From positions 1,054,001 through 1,118,000 of the forward strand of contig NZ_CP146244.1 in assembly GCF_037039395.1 (NCBI RefSeq): 64,000 nucleotides of DNA, read 5' to 3'. Shown here piece by piece: positions 54,014-60,777 of this stretch (within the stretch, counting starts at the first letter, position 1; each line of letters opens with the position of its first letter). Made by a program: the position numbers and the translations under genes. The DNA is from Agrobacterium vitis. GTDB lineage: Bacteria; Pseudomonadota; Alphaproteobacteria; Rhizobiales; Rhizobiaceae. The notes beneath the pieces were generated by a model. The model worked only from the letters and a program-made list of their open reading frames with translations, ran no database searches and was not told the origin of the DNA.

Positions 54014-54499
54014 ATGATAAACCGATTTGTATTGATCCTGAATGAAGCCGTGGTGATTTTGGCCTGCCTGACACCAGGGGCAGAGGCCATGGATCGCTAT
54101 TATTGCGCGGTGGATGATGGCCAACTGAAATTGTCGATTGAGGCCGCTTTCAAGGAAGAGCCAGGCTGGCCGTTGGGAAACCTTCGCGGCGTCATGGTGT
54201 TCAAGCCGGGGCAGGGCGTGTCGGGTGAGGGCAGGACAGTGACCGGCGCGGTTCGGCTCGCCATGGCTGACATGGTGCAATCCAGGCGTAATGATCGGAG
54301 CTTTCAGCTCCGCACCTCATCCACCTCGGGCGATGGTGGGCAAATCATGAGTGTCGACATAGTGTTGAACGCCAGCATGCAGGGAGAGGATATCAACCGT
54401 TTTGCTGGCAGCTATGCCGTGACCGTGCGCCCCCAAGGCAACACCAATCCCGCTGCCGCAGTGGAGCGGGATGGCGCGTTGAATTGCAAGCGTTTCTGA
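54014..54499 (+). CDS. Small exported protein of unknown function
   Basis: 161 residues from an ATG at 54014 in GGCCGGGCG context. A signal peptide (residues about 1-25, cleavage after AEA) is followed by a mature part with two cysteines (YYCAVDDG and ALNCKRF at the C-terminus), which could join in the periplasm. No family recognised. It follows glcF by 64 bp on the same strand but is not evidently part of that pathway. Confidence 0.65.
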   Translation: MINRFVLILNEAVVILACLTPGAEAMDRYYCAVDDGQLKLSIEAAFKEEPGWPLGNLRGVMVFKPGQGVSGEGRTVTGAVRLAMADMVQSRRNDRSFQLRTSSTSGDGGQIMSVDIVLNASMQGEDINRFAGSYAVTVRPQGNTNPAAAVERDGALNCKRF

Positions 54500-54525
54500 T
54501 CAGGCCAGCTTGATCAAGATCGGCC

Positions 54526-55236
54526 TCACAGCGGGCGCGGAGGAATATTCAGGCCTTTTTGGCTGGCGGGACGGGCTTCGCCGCGAGCTGCCCAATCCAT
54601 GACGGCAGGATAATTGGTGAGGCCAATGACCTCGGCGGCTTCATAACCAGCGGTAATGCAACGCACCCAGGGCCAGGTGGCGATATCGGCAATGCTGTAC
54701 TCGTCACCGGCAAGCCACGGGCGGTGAGCAAGTTCTGCTTCGAGCACGGACAGCAAGCGGCGGGTTTCGTCGCGATAACGCTCCATCGGGTAGGAATTGT
54801 TGGCGACCTTATCGGCGGCATATTTGTAGAAATGGCCGAACTGGCCAAACATCGGCCCGACGCCGCCCATCTGGAAGAACAGCCATTGCAGGACGCTGTA
54901 GCGGCCCGGGCCGTCCTTTGGCAAAAGCCGTCCGGTTTTTTCGGCCAGATAGACCAGAATGGCACCCGATTCGAACACGCCAACCGGTTTGCCGTCCGGC
55001 CCATGCGGATCGAGGATGGCCGGGATGCGGCCATTCGGATTGAGTGAAACGAATTCCGGCGATTTCTGCGAATTATCGGAGAAAGTCACCAGATGCGCCT
55101 CATAGGGCAGTTCCAGTTCTTCCAGAGCAATCGATACCTTGACGCCATTCGGCGTCGGCAGCGAATAAAGCTGAATGACCTCTGAATTCTGTGCAGGCCA
55201 GCGCTGGGTGATCGGGAATGAAGAAAGATCGGTCAT
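54526..55236 (-). CDS. Glutathione S-transferase, YghU/Nu-class-like
   Basis: 236 residues from the ATG at 55236. N-terminal thioredoxin-like domain (YSLPTPNGVKVSIALEELEL) and C-terminal helical domain with YSIADIATWPWV. The TPNGxKV motif matches Nu-class GSTs such as YghU/YfcG, which reduce disulfides and peroxides with glutathione. It is divergent from a DoxX gene, and the 198-bp gap holds GTTC-N9-GAAC (55311-55327), a possible shared operator. Confidence 0.88.
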   Translation of the reverse strand: MTDLSSFPITQRWPAQNSEVIQLYSLPTPNGVKVSIALEELELPYEAHLVTFSDNSQKSPEFVSLNPNGRIPAILDPHGPDGKPVGVFESGAILVYLAEKTGRLLPKDGPGRYSVLQWLFFQMGGVGPMFGQFGHFYKYAADKVANNSYPMERYRDETRRLLSVLEAELAHRPWLAGDEYSIADIATWPWVRCITAGYEAAEVIGLTNYPAVMDWAARGEARPASQKGLNIPPRPL

Positions 55237-55310
55237 GACAATATCCTGATTAAGGCCAAGGGACCGGAGGCGCACACGCATCCTTGCCTTGCTGATCGAG
55301 AAAGCTCATT

Positions 55311-55327
55311 GTTCTCAAATTGTGAAC
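55311..55327. promoter_or_regulatory. Candidate operator between GST and DoxX genes
   Basis: GTTCTCAAATTGTGAAC reads as an imperfect palindrome with arms GTTC/GAAC around AAATT. It sits midway between two divergent starts. No regulator gene is adjacent, so the binding protein is unknown. Confidence 0.3.
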
Positions 55328-55434
55328 GATACGTCAAATATTGTCCACCTATCTGAAACAGTAGAGATATGGGAAAACGGCTTCACAGTTTTCTAACCAA
55401 TTTGCGTCCCGCAGTCATCACACTGGAGCCTTCC

Positions 55435-55881
55435 ATGTCAAATACCAATAACGCGATCCTTCTGGTCGCCAGAATTCTTCTCTCCTTCATCTTCATTCTG
55501 TCTGGCTTTGGCAAACTGACCGATCCGGCTTCCACGGCGGGTATGATCACCGGCGCCGGACTGCCTGCTGCGACGGCTCTGGCCTATCTGGCCGGTGCCT
55601 TCGAACTGATCACCGGTCTTTCCGTCCTCGTTGGCTTTCAGACGAAGATTGTCGGCTGGGCTTTGGCGCTGTTTTGCATCTTCACCGGTGCGGTTTTCCA
55701 TAGTGGCACGGTTGCCGTTCCCGGCTGGCCGGATGCAGCACTCGGCTGGATCAACACACTGAACGGTATCATGATGATGAAGAACTTCACCCTTGCCGGC
55801 GCCTATATCCTGCTGGCAACGGTTGGAGCCGGTGCCTACTCGCTCGACGCCCGTCGCGGTGGCAAATTGGCGATTGCCTGA
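55435..55881 (+). CDS. DoxX family membrane protein
   Basis: 148 residues from the ATG at 55435 after CTGGAGCC. Four hydrophobic segments and RILLSFIFILSGFGKLTDP are typical of DoxX/YphA proteins, which are linked to redox or thiol stress in several bacteria. The divergent GST supports such a link. The frame from 55369 adds an unlikely N-terminal tail. A strong terminator follows. Confidence 0.88.
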   Translation: MSNTNNAILLVARILLSFIFILSGFGKLTDPASTAGMITGAGLPAATALAYLAGAFELITGLSVLVGFQTKIVGWALALFCIFTGAVFHSGTVAVPGWPDAALGWINTLNGIMMMKNFTLAGAYILLATVGAGAYSLDARRGGKLAIA

Positions 55882-55917
55882 CCGCTTAAAATTTCCGTAG
55901 AGCCGTCTGGCTCAGAT

Positions 55918-55959
55918 AAAAAGCTCGCCGGTTGAGAAACCGGCGAGCTTTTTGTTTTT
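55918..55959 (+). terminator. Rho-independent terminator after doxX
   Basis: AAGCTCGCCGGTT / AACCGGCGAGCTT, a perfect 13-bp stem with a GAGA loop, flanked by A-run and TTTGTTTTT. Near symmetry would also let it stop minus-strand transcripts. Confidence 0.95.
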
Positions 55960-56012
55960 AAACGTCCGGGCTCGATATAGGCTTTGCAGCTATATTCGGG
56001 AGCAAGACAAGC

Positions 56013-56141
56013 CTAACCGCCACGCGGGCTGGAACAAACCTTGGTAAAGGGATTGCAGACGTTGGCTGTGGCTGCTGTCACGGCTTCACCAAATGTCCAG
56101 CTTGTCAGAAGTATTGCGAGTACGTTCATAGAAAATCTCAT
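56013..56141 (-). CDS. Putative small secreted peptide (42 aa)
   Basis: The ATG at 56141 is preceded by TTGGGGGTAAGC. The product begins MRFSMNVLAILLTSWTFGEA, a signal-peptide-like stretch ending in TAATA, and the predicted mature part NVCNPFTKVCSSPRGG is only 16 residues with two cysteines six apart (C-x6-C). A second Met at 56129 is possible. It is too short for most gene callers. I do not know a family for it. It faces the doxX terminator and lies at the edge of the AT-rich gap. Confidence 0.5.
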   Translation of the reverse strand: MRFSMNVLAILLTSWTFGEAVTAATANVCNPFTKVCSSPRGG

Positions 56142-56670
56142 GCTTACCCCCAAGCGTTAATAGAACTAAGTGAATACGAATTTCAATTTCGCCTACAATC
56201 ATTTACGGTTTTAATTTCTAGAAAATAAAACGATGTTTAAAATGATATCGCTCATCGAAATTCGTATAATAATATAGATACACTTTGGTAATTCTGTCAA
56301 TTCTATGAGATTTCGTAGGAAGTGATGCTCGATGCTTAGGCGTTGAGCGAATGCGCAGAATGTCGCAAACGAAGCATACCAAAGCCCTTTGGTGGCAAAT
56401 AATAGTCGCTTAAATTCAAAAAAATGATTTTTTATATTGATAGATATAGTTAATATAATTACGTACCAGAAAAAATATATGGAGCAAAATCGTCAGATTT
56501 GGAGATTTATTTGCACCAATCCCTGGAGATATTGAGGCGTTGATACTCATATCGTTTTTTATATTCAAACGTAAAAGCCCGTAGGGCATTTAACCCGTGG
56601 GCTTTTACGTTTGCGGAGATAATCTTGCCGCCGGTCGGTGTGATGGCGCGGGCATATGCCCCTGGCAAAA
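56142..56670. other. AT-rich gene-free interval upstream of the hisG end
   Basis: About 530 bp with base composition clearly more AT-rich than its surroundings, especially 56160-56300 and 56400-56570. It holds a distant 11-bp inverted repeat, ATACGAATTTC (56174-56184) with GAAATTCGTAT (56257-56267), and the hairpin at 56567-56612. I see no coding region longer than 20 codons with a ribosome-binding site. It could encode a small RNA or be the remnant of an insertion. Confidence 0.5.
56567..56612 (-). terminator. Stem-loop downstream of hisG
   Basis: AAACGTAAAAGCCC / GGGCTTTTACGTTT is a perfect 14-bp inverted repeat with an 18-nt loop, 59 bp beyond the hisG stop. On the minus strand the second arm ends in TTTTACGTTTG, so it is a likely transcript end for hisZG. 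Confidence 0.7.
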
Positions 56671-57363
56671 TTACAGGGCGGCGCGGACTGCGTCGATGAT
56701 TCTGGCAATCTGAGTGTTGCCTTCATGCTCTGGTTTGCGGGCGCGCACCAGGCAGGCCTGCGAACGCAGGATGACACCATCACCCAGCACTTTCAGGTGG
56801 TTGGCTTTCAGCGTCGAGCCAGTAGAGGTGATGTCGACGATAATGTCGGCCTGGCCAGCGGCGGGTGCGCCTTCGGTAGCGCCCAGGCTTTCGACGATCC
56901 GGTAGAGCTGGATACCGTGCTGACGGGAGAAGAACTGCTGGGTCAGGCGCCAGTATTTGGTGGCTATCGCCAGCCTTCGGCCATGGCGGGCGCGAAATTC
57001 CTGCGCCACATCGCCAAGATCGGCCATGCTGTCCACATCCAGCCAGATATCCGGTACGGCCACCACCACATCGGCGTGGCCAAAGCCGAGCCGCGCGGCG
57101 ATTTCCACTCGCTTATCGGCATCCGCCAGCTCTTCGCGGATCAGGTCCTCGCCAGTGACGCCGAAATCAACCGTGCCATTGCCGATCTCGCGGGAAATTT
57201 CCGAGGCGGAGAGATAGGCGATCTCGATATCCTGGCCTTCGACCCGGCCGCGATAGGAGCGGTCATTGCCGACAGCGGTAATGGTCAGCCCGGCTCGGGC
57301 AAAAATCGCCGAGGCGTCTTCCTTCATCCGGCCCTTGGAGGGCAATCCGATGGTAATTGTCAT
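56671..57363 (-). CDS. hisG: ATP phosphoribosyltransferase catalytic subunit (short form)
   Basis: 230 residues; first step of histidine synthesis, joining PRPP and ATP. It is the short HisG form that lacks the C-terminal regulatory domain and needs HisZ, encoded directly upstream with a one-base overlap. [14 protein letters not shown] at the N-terminus and [18 protein letters not shown] at the PRPP site are family motifs. Confidence 0.94.
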   Translation of the reverse strand: MTITIGLPSKGRMKEDASAIFARAGLTITAVGNDRSYRGRVEGQDIEIAYLSASEISREIGNGTVDFGVTGEDLIREELADADKRVEIAARLGFGHADVVVAVPDIWLDVDSMADLGDVAQEFRARHGRRLAIATKYWRLTQQFFSRQHGIQLYRIVESLGATEGAPAAGQADIIVDITSTGSTLKANHLKVLGDGVILRSQACLVRARKPEHEGNTQIARIIDAVRAAL

Positions 57364-58481
57364 CAGCGCGCCCTCGCCAGTTCAATACGGTCCAGCCAGA
57401 GTGAAAAGCCGACGGCGGGAATGGTGTGTTTTGCACCGAGCAGCGTCAACAGCCGGTCGAACCGACCGCCACCGGCCAGAACGGCGGCTTCGCCGGAAAG
57501 CGCCACTTCAAACACCAGACCGGTATAATAATCCAGTGGCCGGCCAAAGGCGGCGCGATACGTAATCCGGGAGAGGTCGACACCAAGGTTGGCAAGTGCG
57601 GCGATCCGTGCCTCAAACCCGTCAAGAGCCGCACCCAGCGACAGGCCCGCCGCATCGGCAAAGCCCGCCAGTGCAGCGGCGGCTTCGCTCAGCGGCAATT
57701 CCAGCGACAGGAATTCCCGCAGCAGCAACAGGGCGGCGCCATCCAGCCGGGTTTCGGCCAGCGCCCGCTTTTCCTTCAGCCGTGCGGCAATTTCGCGGGG
57801 GCTACGGCTGGCATTGGTGGAGTAGCCGGTGTCTTCCATGGTTCGGTCGAGATGGGCAATCAGCCCGGCTTCGTCGCCCGACGATAGCAGCGCTTCCACA
57901 GCCGGATCGAGACCATGCGCCGTTTGCGGGCTGGCCAGGGTTTTCAACAATTGATCGAGATGGGTGCTGTCGCCAAAAGCCTGTATCAGCCGTCTTTGCC
58001 AGCCGGAGGGCAGGCCCAGTGTCTTTACCACCGCCTCAAACACCGCCTGATCGCCGAGCATTACAGTCAGGGGCCGTCCGGGCAGCAGCTTGTGCAGAAT
58101 GCCAATCGCATCATTAACGGCGCGGGCATCGGCGCGGGCTGTGGCAGGCTCGCCCAGATCTTCGATACCGGCCTGATAGAATTCATTGCCACCTTCACGA
58201 CGCTGGCGAAACACTTCGCCCAGATAGGCGTAGCGTTTTGGTGTGCCAGTGGCGTTTTCGATATGGCTGAGGCAGACGGGAATGGTGAATTCCGGTCGCA
58301 GACACAGGCTTTCGCCAGTCTCGCTTTCCGTGAGGAAAATCCGGCGGCGCAAATCCTCGCCCGCCATATCCAGAAACGGCTCAGCGGGCTGGATAACCGG
58401 TGTATCGACCCTTGCTGCGCCACGCGCGGCAAAATCATCAAGAAGTGCACCGGCGAAATCCGGCATATTGATCAGAGGCAT
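57363..58481 (-). CDS. hisZ: ATP phosphoribosyltransferase regulatory subunit
   Basis: 372 residues, a HisRS-like paralogue that makes the allosteric complex with HisG. Class II synthetase-like motif 2 region ([35 protein letters not shown]) is kept, as is the motif 3-like tail GGGRFDRLL, but there is no anticodon-binding domain. Overlaps the hisG start by one base. In related rhizobia, as I recall, hisS lies immediately upstream; here about 2.3 kb separates them. Confidence 0.93.
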   Translation of the reverse strand: MPLINMPDFAGALLDDFAARGAARVDTPVIQPAEPFLDMAGEDLRRRIFLTESETGESLCLRPEFTIPVCLSHIENATGTPKRYAYLGEVFRQRREGGNEFYQAGIEDLGEPATARADARAVNDAIGILHKLLPGRPLTVMLGDQAVFEAVVKTLGLPSGWQRRLIQAFGDSTHLDQLLKTLASPQTAHGLDPAVEALLSSGDEAGLIAHLDRTMEDTGYSTNASRSPREIAARLKEKRALAETRLDGAALLLLREFLSLELPLSEAAAALAGFADAAGLSLGAALDGFEARIAALANLGVDLSRITYRAAFGRPLDYYTGLVFEVALSGEAAVLAGGGRFDRLLTLLGAKHTIPAVGFSLWLDRIELARAR

Positions 58482-58545
58482 TGACTATCCCGGTCAGTTA
58501 CGCATGCATTCGGGATAATCCGAACACCACCCTTTGACTGCTATG

Positions 58546-58653
58546 TCAATGATGGGTCTGGCTATGCTGCCATTTTTTATAGGCCAGCAGGCCACCGGCC
58601 AGAACCAGCAGGCCAAGCGGCATGACAGTGTATATCTGCTCAAAACTTGTCAC
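58546..58653 (-). CDS. Putative 35-aa single-span membrane protein
   Basis: A GTG at 58653 overlaps the stop of the 80-residue gene in a GTGA arrangement, so translation would be coupled. The product starts (V/M)TSFEQIYTVMPLG, has one hydrophobic span (residues about 10-26), then KKWQHSQTHH. Similar tiny coupled proteins serve as accessory subunits in other membrane complexes, but no partner is known here. It lies 64 bp before hisZ on the same strand. Confidence 0.45.
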   Translation of the reverse strand: MTSFEQIYTVMPLGLLVLAGGLLAYKKWQHSQTHH

Positions 58654-58892
58654 TGTTTCATCTCCAGAATAGAGAACCTCGCCAATATATGTAGCACGAT
58701 TGCCAGAAAAATCCAGAAGACGAAGCCGAGTAACGGTAATTTATGATCGCCATTGGGCGAAAGGCTGCTGGCGGCTATCGGTGCGGCCACGCCGACCGTA
58801 AGGCAGACGGTTGATAGCCGGTCGAACCACGAGGCTTCGAGCTTCTTCATCTCGTTCCATTGGGTGACCGGAATGGGGGCGCTGTCTTGCAA
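58650..58892 (-). CDS. Small membrane protein, 80 aa, two predicted spans
   Basis: The frame starts with TTG at 58892 after GGAGACAGC; an ATG at 58850 would give 66 residues. Two hydrophobic stretches (about residues 27-45 and 55-75, the second LLGFVFWIFLAIVLHILARF) suggest a hairpin in the inner membrane. No family recognised. It follows the 156-residue membrane protein by 70 bp and overlaps the 35-residue gene. Confidence 0.6.
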   Translation of the reverse strand: MQDSAPIPVTQWNEMKKLEASWFDRLSTVCLTVGVAAPIAASSLSPNGDHKLPLLGFVFWIFLAIVLHILARFSILEMKQ

Positions 58893-58962
58893 AGCTGTCT
58901 CCGTGGTTGCGATTCCAGTCTATCTCAGCTTGAGCGGGCCGTCACCTCGGATGCACCCTTGC

Positions 58963-59433
58963 TCACAGTCGATCCTCAGTTTGGCGTCCGTCTTTCTGCT
59001 GAGGCTGGTGTTGTCTCAGGAATTGTCGCACGCGCTCAAGGGCGTCAGCCGGATCGGACCGGCGGTGGTATTCTTCGAGAATGATCTGTTCGATTTGCTG
59101 ACGGATGGTGCGGCGTCCCAATTCTTCACTATCGGGCAGGGTGCGGATCTGTGGCAGCAGAGCGCGGCGGGCTTCCTCTAGCCGGGTTTGAAGGTTCGTT
59201 GCCGTGTCGAGGATGGTGATGTCGATTATCTCGGCAGATTCTGCCGGGTGCTGTGGCGGTTGGTAAATTGCGGCTTGGGGTGGGTTTCCCGGTCTCTCCC
59301 GCCTGTAGCACAGCAGCAGCGCCAAGACGCTGATCGCAAAAACCGGCGGCGTCACGATGACCAGTGCCTTGATCCAATCGGATGAGGATTGCCACGTATC
59401 GAAAAGATCGGCCCAGAGGTTGTAATCGGCCAT
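58963..59433 (-). CDS. Membrane-anchored protein of unknown function, 156 aa
   Basis: The ATG at 59433 follows GGGAGGCAATGGACG. One span at about residues 20-44 (WIKALVIVTPPVFAISVLAL), then a proline-rich linker and a charged helical C-terminal domain of about 90 residues (TNLQTRLEEARRALLPQIRT). The upstream extension to 59628 runs through a hairpin-rich leader and is not supported. First of three small membrane genes ahead of hisZ. Confidence 0.6.
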   Translation of the reverse strand: MADYNLWADLFDTWQSSSDWIKALVIVTPPVFAISVLALLLCYRRERPGNPPQAAIYQPPQHPAESAEIIDITILDTATNLQTRLEEARRALLPQIRTLPDSEELGRRTIRQQIEQIILEEYHRRSDPADALERVRQFLRQHQPQQKDGRQTEDRL

Positions 59434-59465
59434 CGTCCATTGCCTCCCACGCTTGAAAACCAAGC

Positions 59466-59721
59466 GATCGCCAGAGAACGGTCTCTGGCGATCGGGGAGG
59501 TAGAAAAGCCGCAAAGAGACGACCGCCCTGGCCTTTAAGCCGAAGCTCTGGACATACGCCAAGGCCTCCCCGACCATAGAAGGATGGAGAGTGGACCATA
59601 TAGACATAGCCCACCGCCTCAGCCACAAACCTATGGCTGAGGGGTGTCTTTATAACGACCGACACCGGCCGCTCTCTGCGGAGTTTTCTACGCTCCGGGA
59701 TCGGTGCGTTACAACCGATCC
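59466..59721. other. Hairpin-dense leader upstream of the small membrane genes
   Basis: Three perfect inverted repeats lie in 256 bp: GATCGCCAGAGA / TCTCTGGCGATC (59466-59493), CTCAGCCA / TGGCTGAG (59618-59641) and GGATCGGT / ACCGATCC (59698-59721). None has a T-tract. They could be leader structures for the minus-strand genes or decayed repeats next to the DUF559 element. Confidence 0.5.
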
Positions 59722-59767
59722 TGAACTGGTTCTAGCGTATAAAGAGTGGAGGGGGAAGGGGGCGTTT

Positions 59768-59835
59768 GCGGGTGGGGTACCCCCCTCTGGCTTGCCAGCC
59801 ATCTCCCCCTCAAGGGGGGAGATCGGTATGCCGCA
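59768..59835 (+). repeat. GGTACC/CTCAAGGGGG palindromic repeat, copy A
   Basis: Reads GCGGGTGGGGTACC, then CTTGCCAGCCATCTCC and a CCCCCTCAAGGGGGG hairpin, ending GATCGGTATGCCGCA. Best partner is copy D. Confidence 0.85.
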
Positions 59836-59913
59836 GCCGCCTATTTCCTCTTAAAACGAGTGGTAAGCAGTTTCCTCTTTTCTCAACGCAAAACTCTAAT
59901 GATAGCCGAGCCA

Positions 59914-59986
59914 TCAACCTCCTTCGATCTCCCCCCTTGAGGGGGAGATGCCCGGCAGGGCAGAGGGGGGTACCCCACCCGGCACC
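59914..59986 (-). repeat. GGTACC/CTCAAGGGGG palindromic repeat, copy B
   Basis: Opposite orientation to A: starts with AACCTCCTTCGATCTCC, passes the CCTTGAGGGGG hairpin and GCCCGGCAGGGCAGAGG, and ends GGTACCCCACCCGGCACC. Confidence 0.85.
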
Positions 59987-60014
59987 TCGCCTAAGTCTCA
60001 CCTGAAAGCAAATA

Positions 60015-60404
60015 TCACCGCAGTGTCTCAACCAAGCGAATGATATGAGAGCAGACCTCATCGAGCCGACGTGTAACGTCCTCGTTGGTGACACGAAGGG
60101 TTGTCCAGCCAAGCGACGACAGCATCTGATCCCGTCGTACGTCCTTGTGAATCTGGTGGTCCTCGCTATGGGTTGCGCCGTCGATCTCTACGATCAACTT
60201 ATATTCCGAGCAGGCGAAATCGGCGATATAGCCGTGAATTGGCATTTGCCGACGAAAGCTCAATCCCATCAACCGATGCGCCCGCACCGCGTTCCAGAAT
60301 TTCAACTCGGCATCGGTCATAGCCTTGCGCATCTGCCGCGCATTTTGCCGATTGCGTACTGGAACATCAAAATGCGGCATCGTTGGTAACCGTGTCATTG
60401 CCAC
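60015..60404 (-). CDS. DUF559 domain protein, Vsr-like PD-(D/E)XK endonuclease
   Basis: 129 residues. The family core is complete: TDAELKFWNAVRAHRLMGL, SFRRQMPIHGYIADFAC (the Asp of the nuclease site), LIVEIDGATHSE (ExD) and GWTTLRVTNEDV. DUF559 proteins are related to very-short-patch-repair endonucleases; their targets are unknown. No methyltransferase gene is adjacent. The first ATG (60404) is used; MPHFDV at position 9 is an alternative. Its setting inside four palindromic repeats is unusual. Confidence 0.85.
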   Translation of the reverse strand: MAMTRLPTMPHFDVPVRNRQNARQMRKAMTDAELKFWNAVRAHRLMGLSFRRQMPIHGYIADFACSEYKLIVEIDGATHSEDHQIHKDVRRDQMLSSLGWTTLRVTNEDVTRRLDEVCSHIIRLVETLR

Positions 60405-60490
60405 GGTAGTCTGGCATGGCGCTGCGGAATTTATAACCGTGAAATTCGGCGGGGTCGGTTGCCCTTCATTGTCCAGAACGGGACCGCTTT

Positions 60491-60619
60491 GCGCGTGGGG
60501 TTACCCCCCTCTAGCTTGCCAGCGTTCGTCATTTGAAACGATTCACTGGATCGTTTCATCGGCTTTGCTGACCACTCCTCACCCCACCTCAAGGGGGGAG
60601 ATCGAATGAGGTTGGTGCC
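60491..60619 (+). repeat. GGTACC/CTCAAGGGGG palindromic repeat, copy C (expanded)
   Basis: Starts GCGTGGGGTTACC (one extra base disrupts GGTACC), then diverges for about 60 bp, with the inner inverted repeat GAAACGAT / ATCGTTTC (60535-60557), and ends with CCTCAAGGGGGGAGATCG and AATGAGGTTGGTGCC. It is the most changed copy. Nothing else is evident in the gap 60405-60777 apart from copy D. Confidence 0.75.
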
Positions 60620-60691
60620 TCAGTCGTCATTAGCGTTTTGGTTGAGATCAGAATGAACCACTTTGTCCCTCATCACGGCAAAATGACCGGG

Positions 60692-60759
60692 TGCGGCATA
60701 CCGATCTCCCCCTTGAGGGGGAGATGCCCGGCAGGGCAGAGGGGGGTACCCCACCCGAC
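60692..60759 (-). repeat. GGTACC/CTCAAGGGGG palindromic repeat, copy D
   Basis: Starts TGCGGCATACCGATC and ends GGGGTACCCCACCCGAC. Nearly the full reverse complement of copy A. Its outer end lies 18 bp from the hisS stop, so it may also serve as transcript end for hisS. Confidence 0.85.
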
Positions 60760-60777
60760 AACGTCAAACCAAAACCC

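Larger units (their letters stand above)
59768..60759. mobile_element. Candidate repeat-bounded unit carrying a DUF559 nuclease
   Basis: Four related repeats frame one gene: A (59768-59835), B (59914-59986), gene 60015-60404, C (60491-60619), D (60692-60759). A is inverted relative to D over nearly its whole length including GATCGGTATGCCGCA; B is inverted relative to C at GATCTCCCCCCTTGAGG and the outer AACCTC. All share GGGGTACCCC and ATCTCCCC-TCAAGGGGG-AGAT hairpins. No target duplication is evident. A non-autonomous or nuclease-driven mobile unit is one reading; recombination of dispersed repeats is another. Confidence 0.45.

Noticed and set aside
59129..59665. 178-codon minus-strand frame overlapping the 156-residue membrane protein
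   Set aside because: It runs through hairpins and its second half is Pro/Arg/His-rich shadow sequence; the other frame has a ribosome-binding site and a membrane span.
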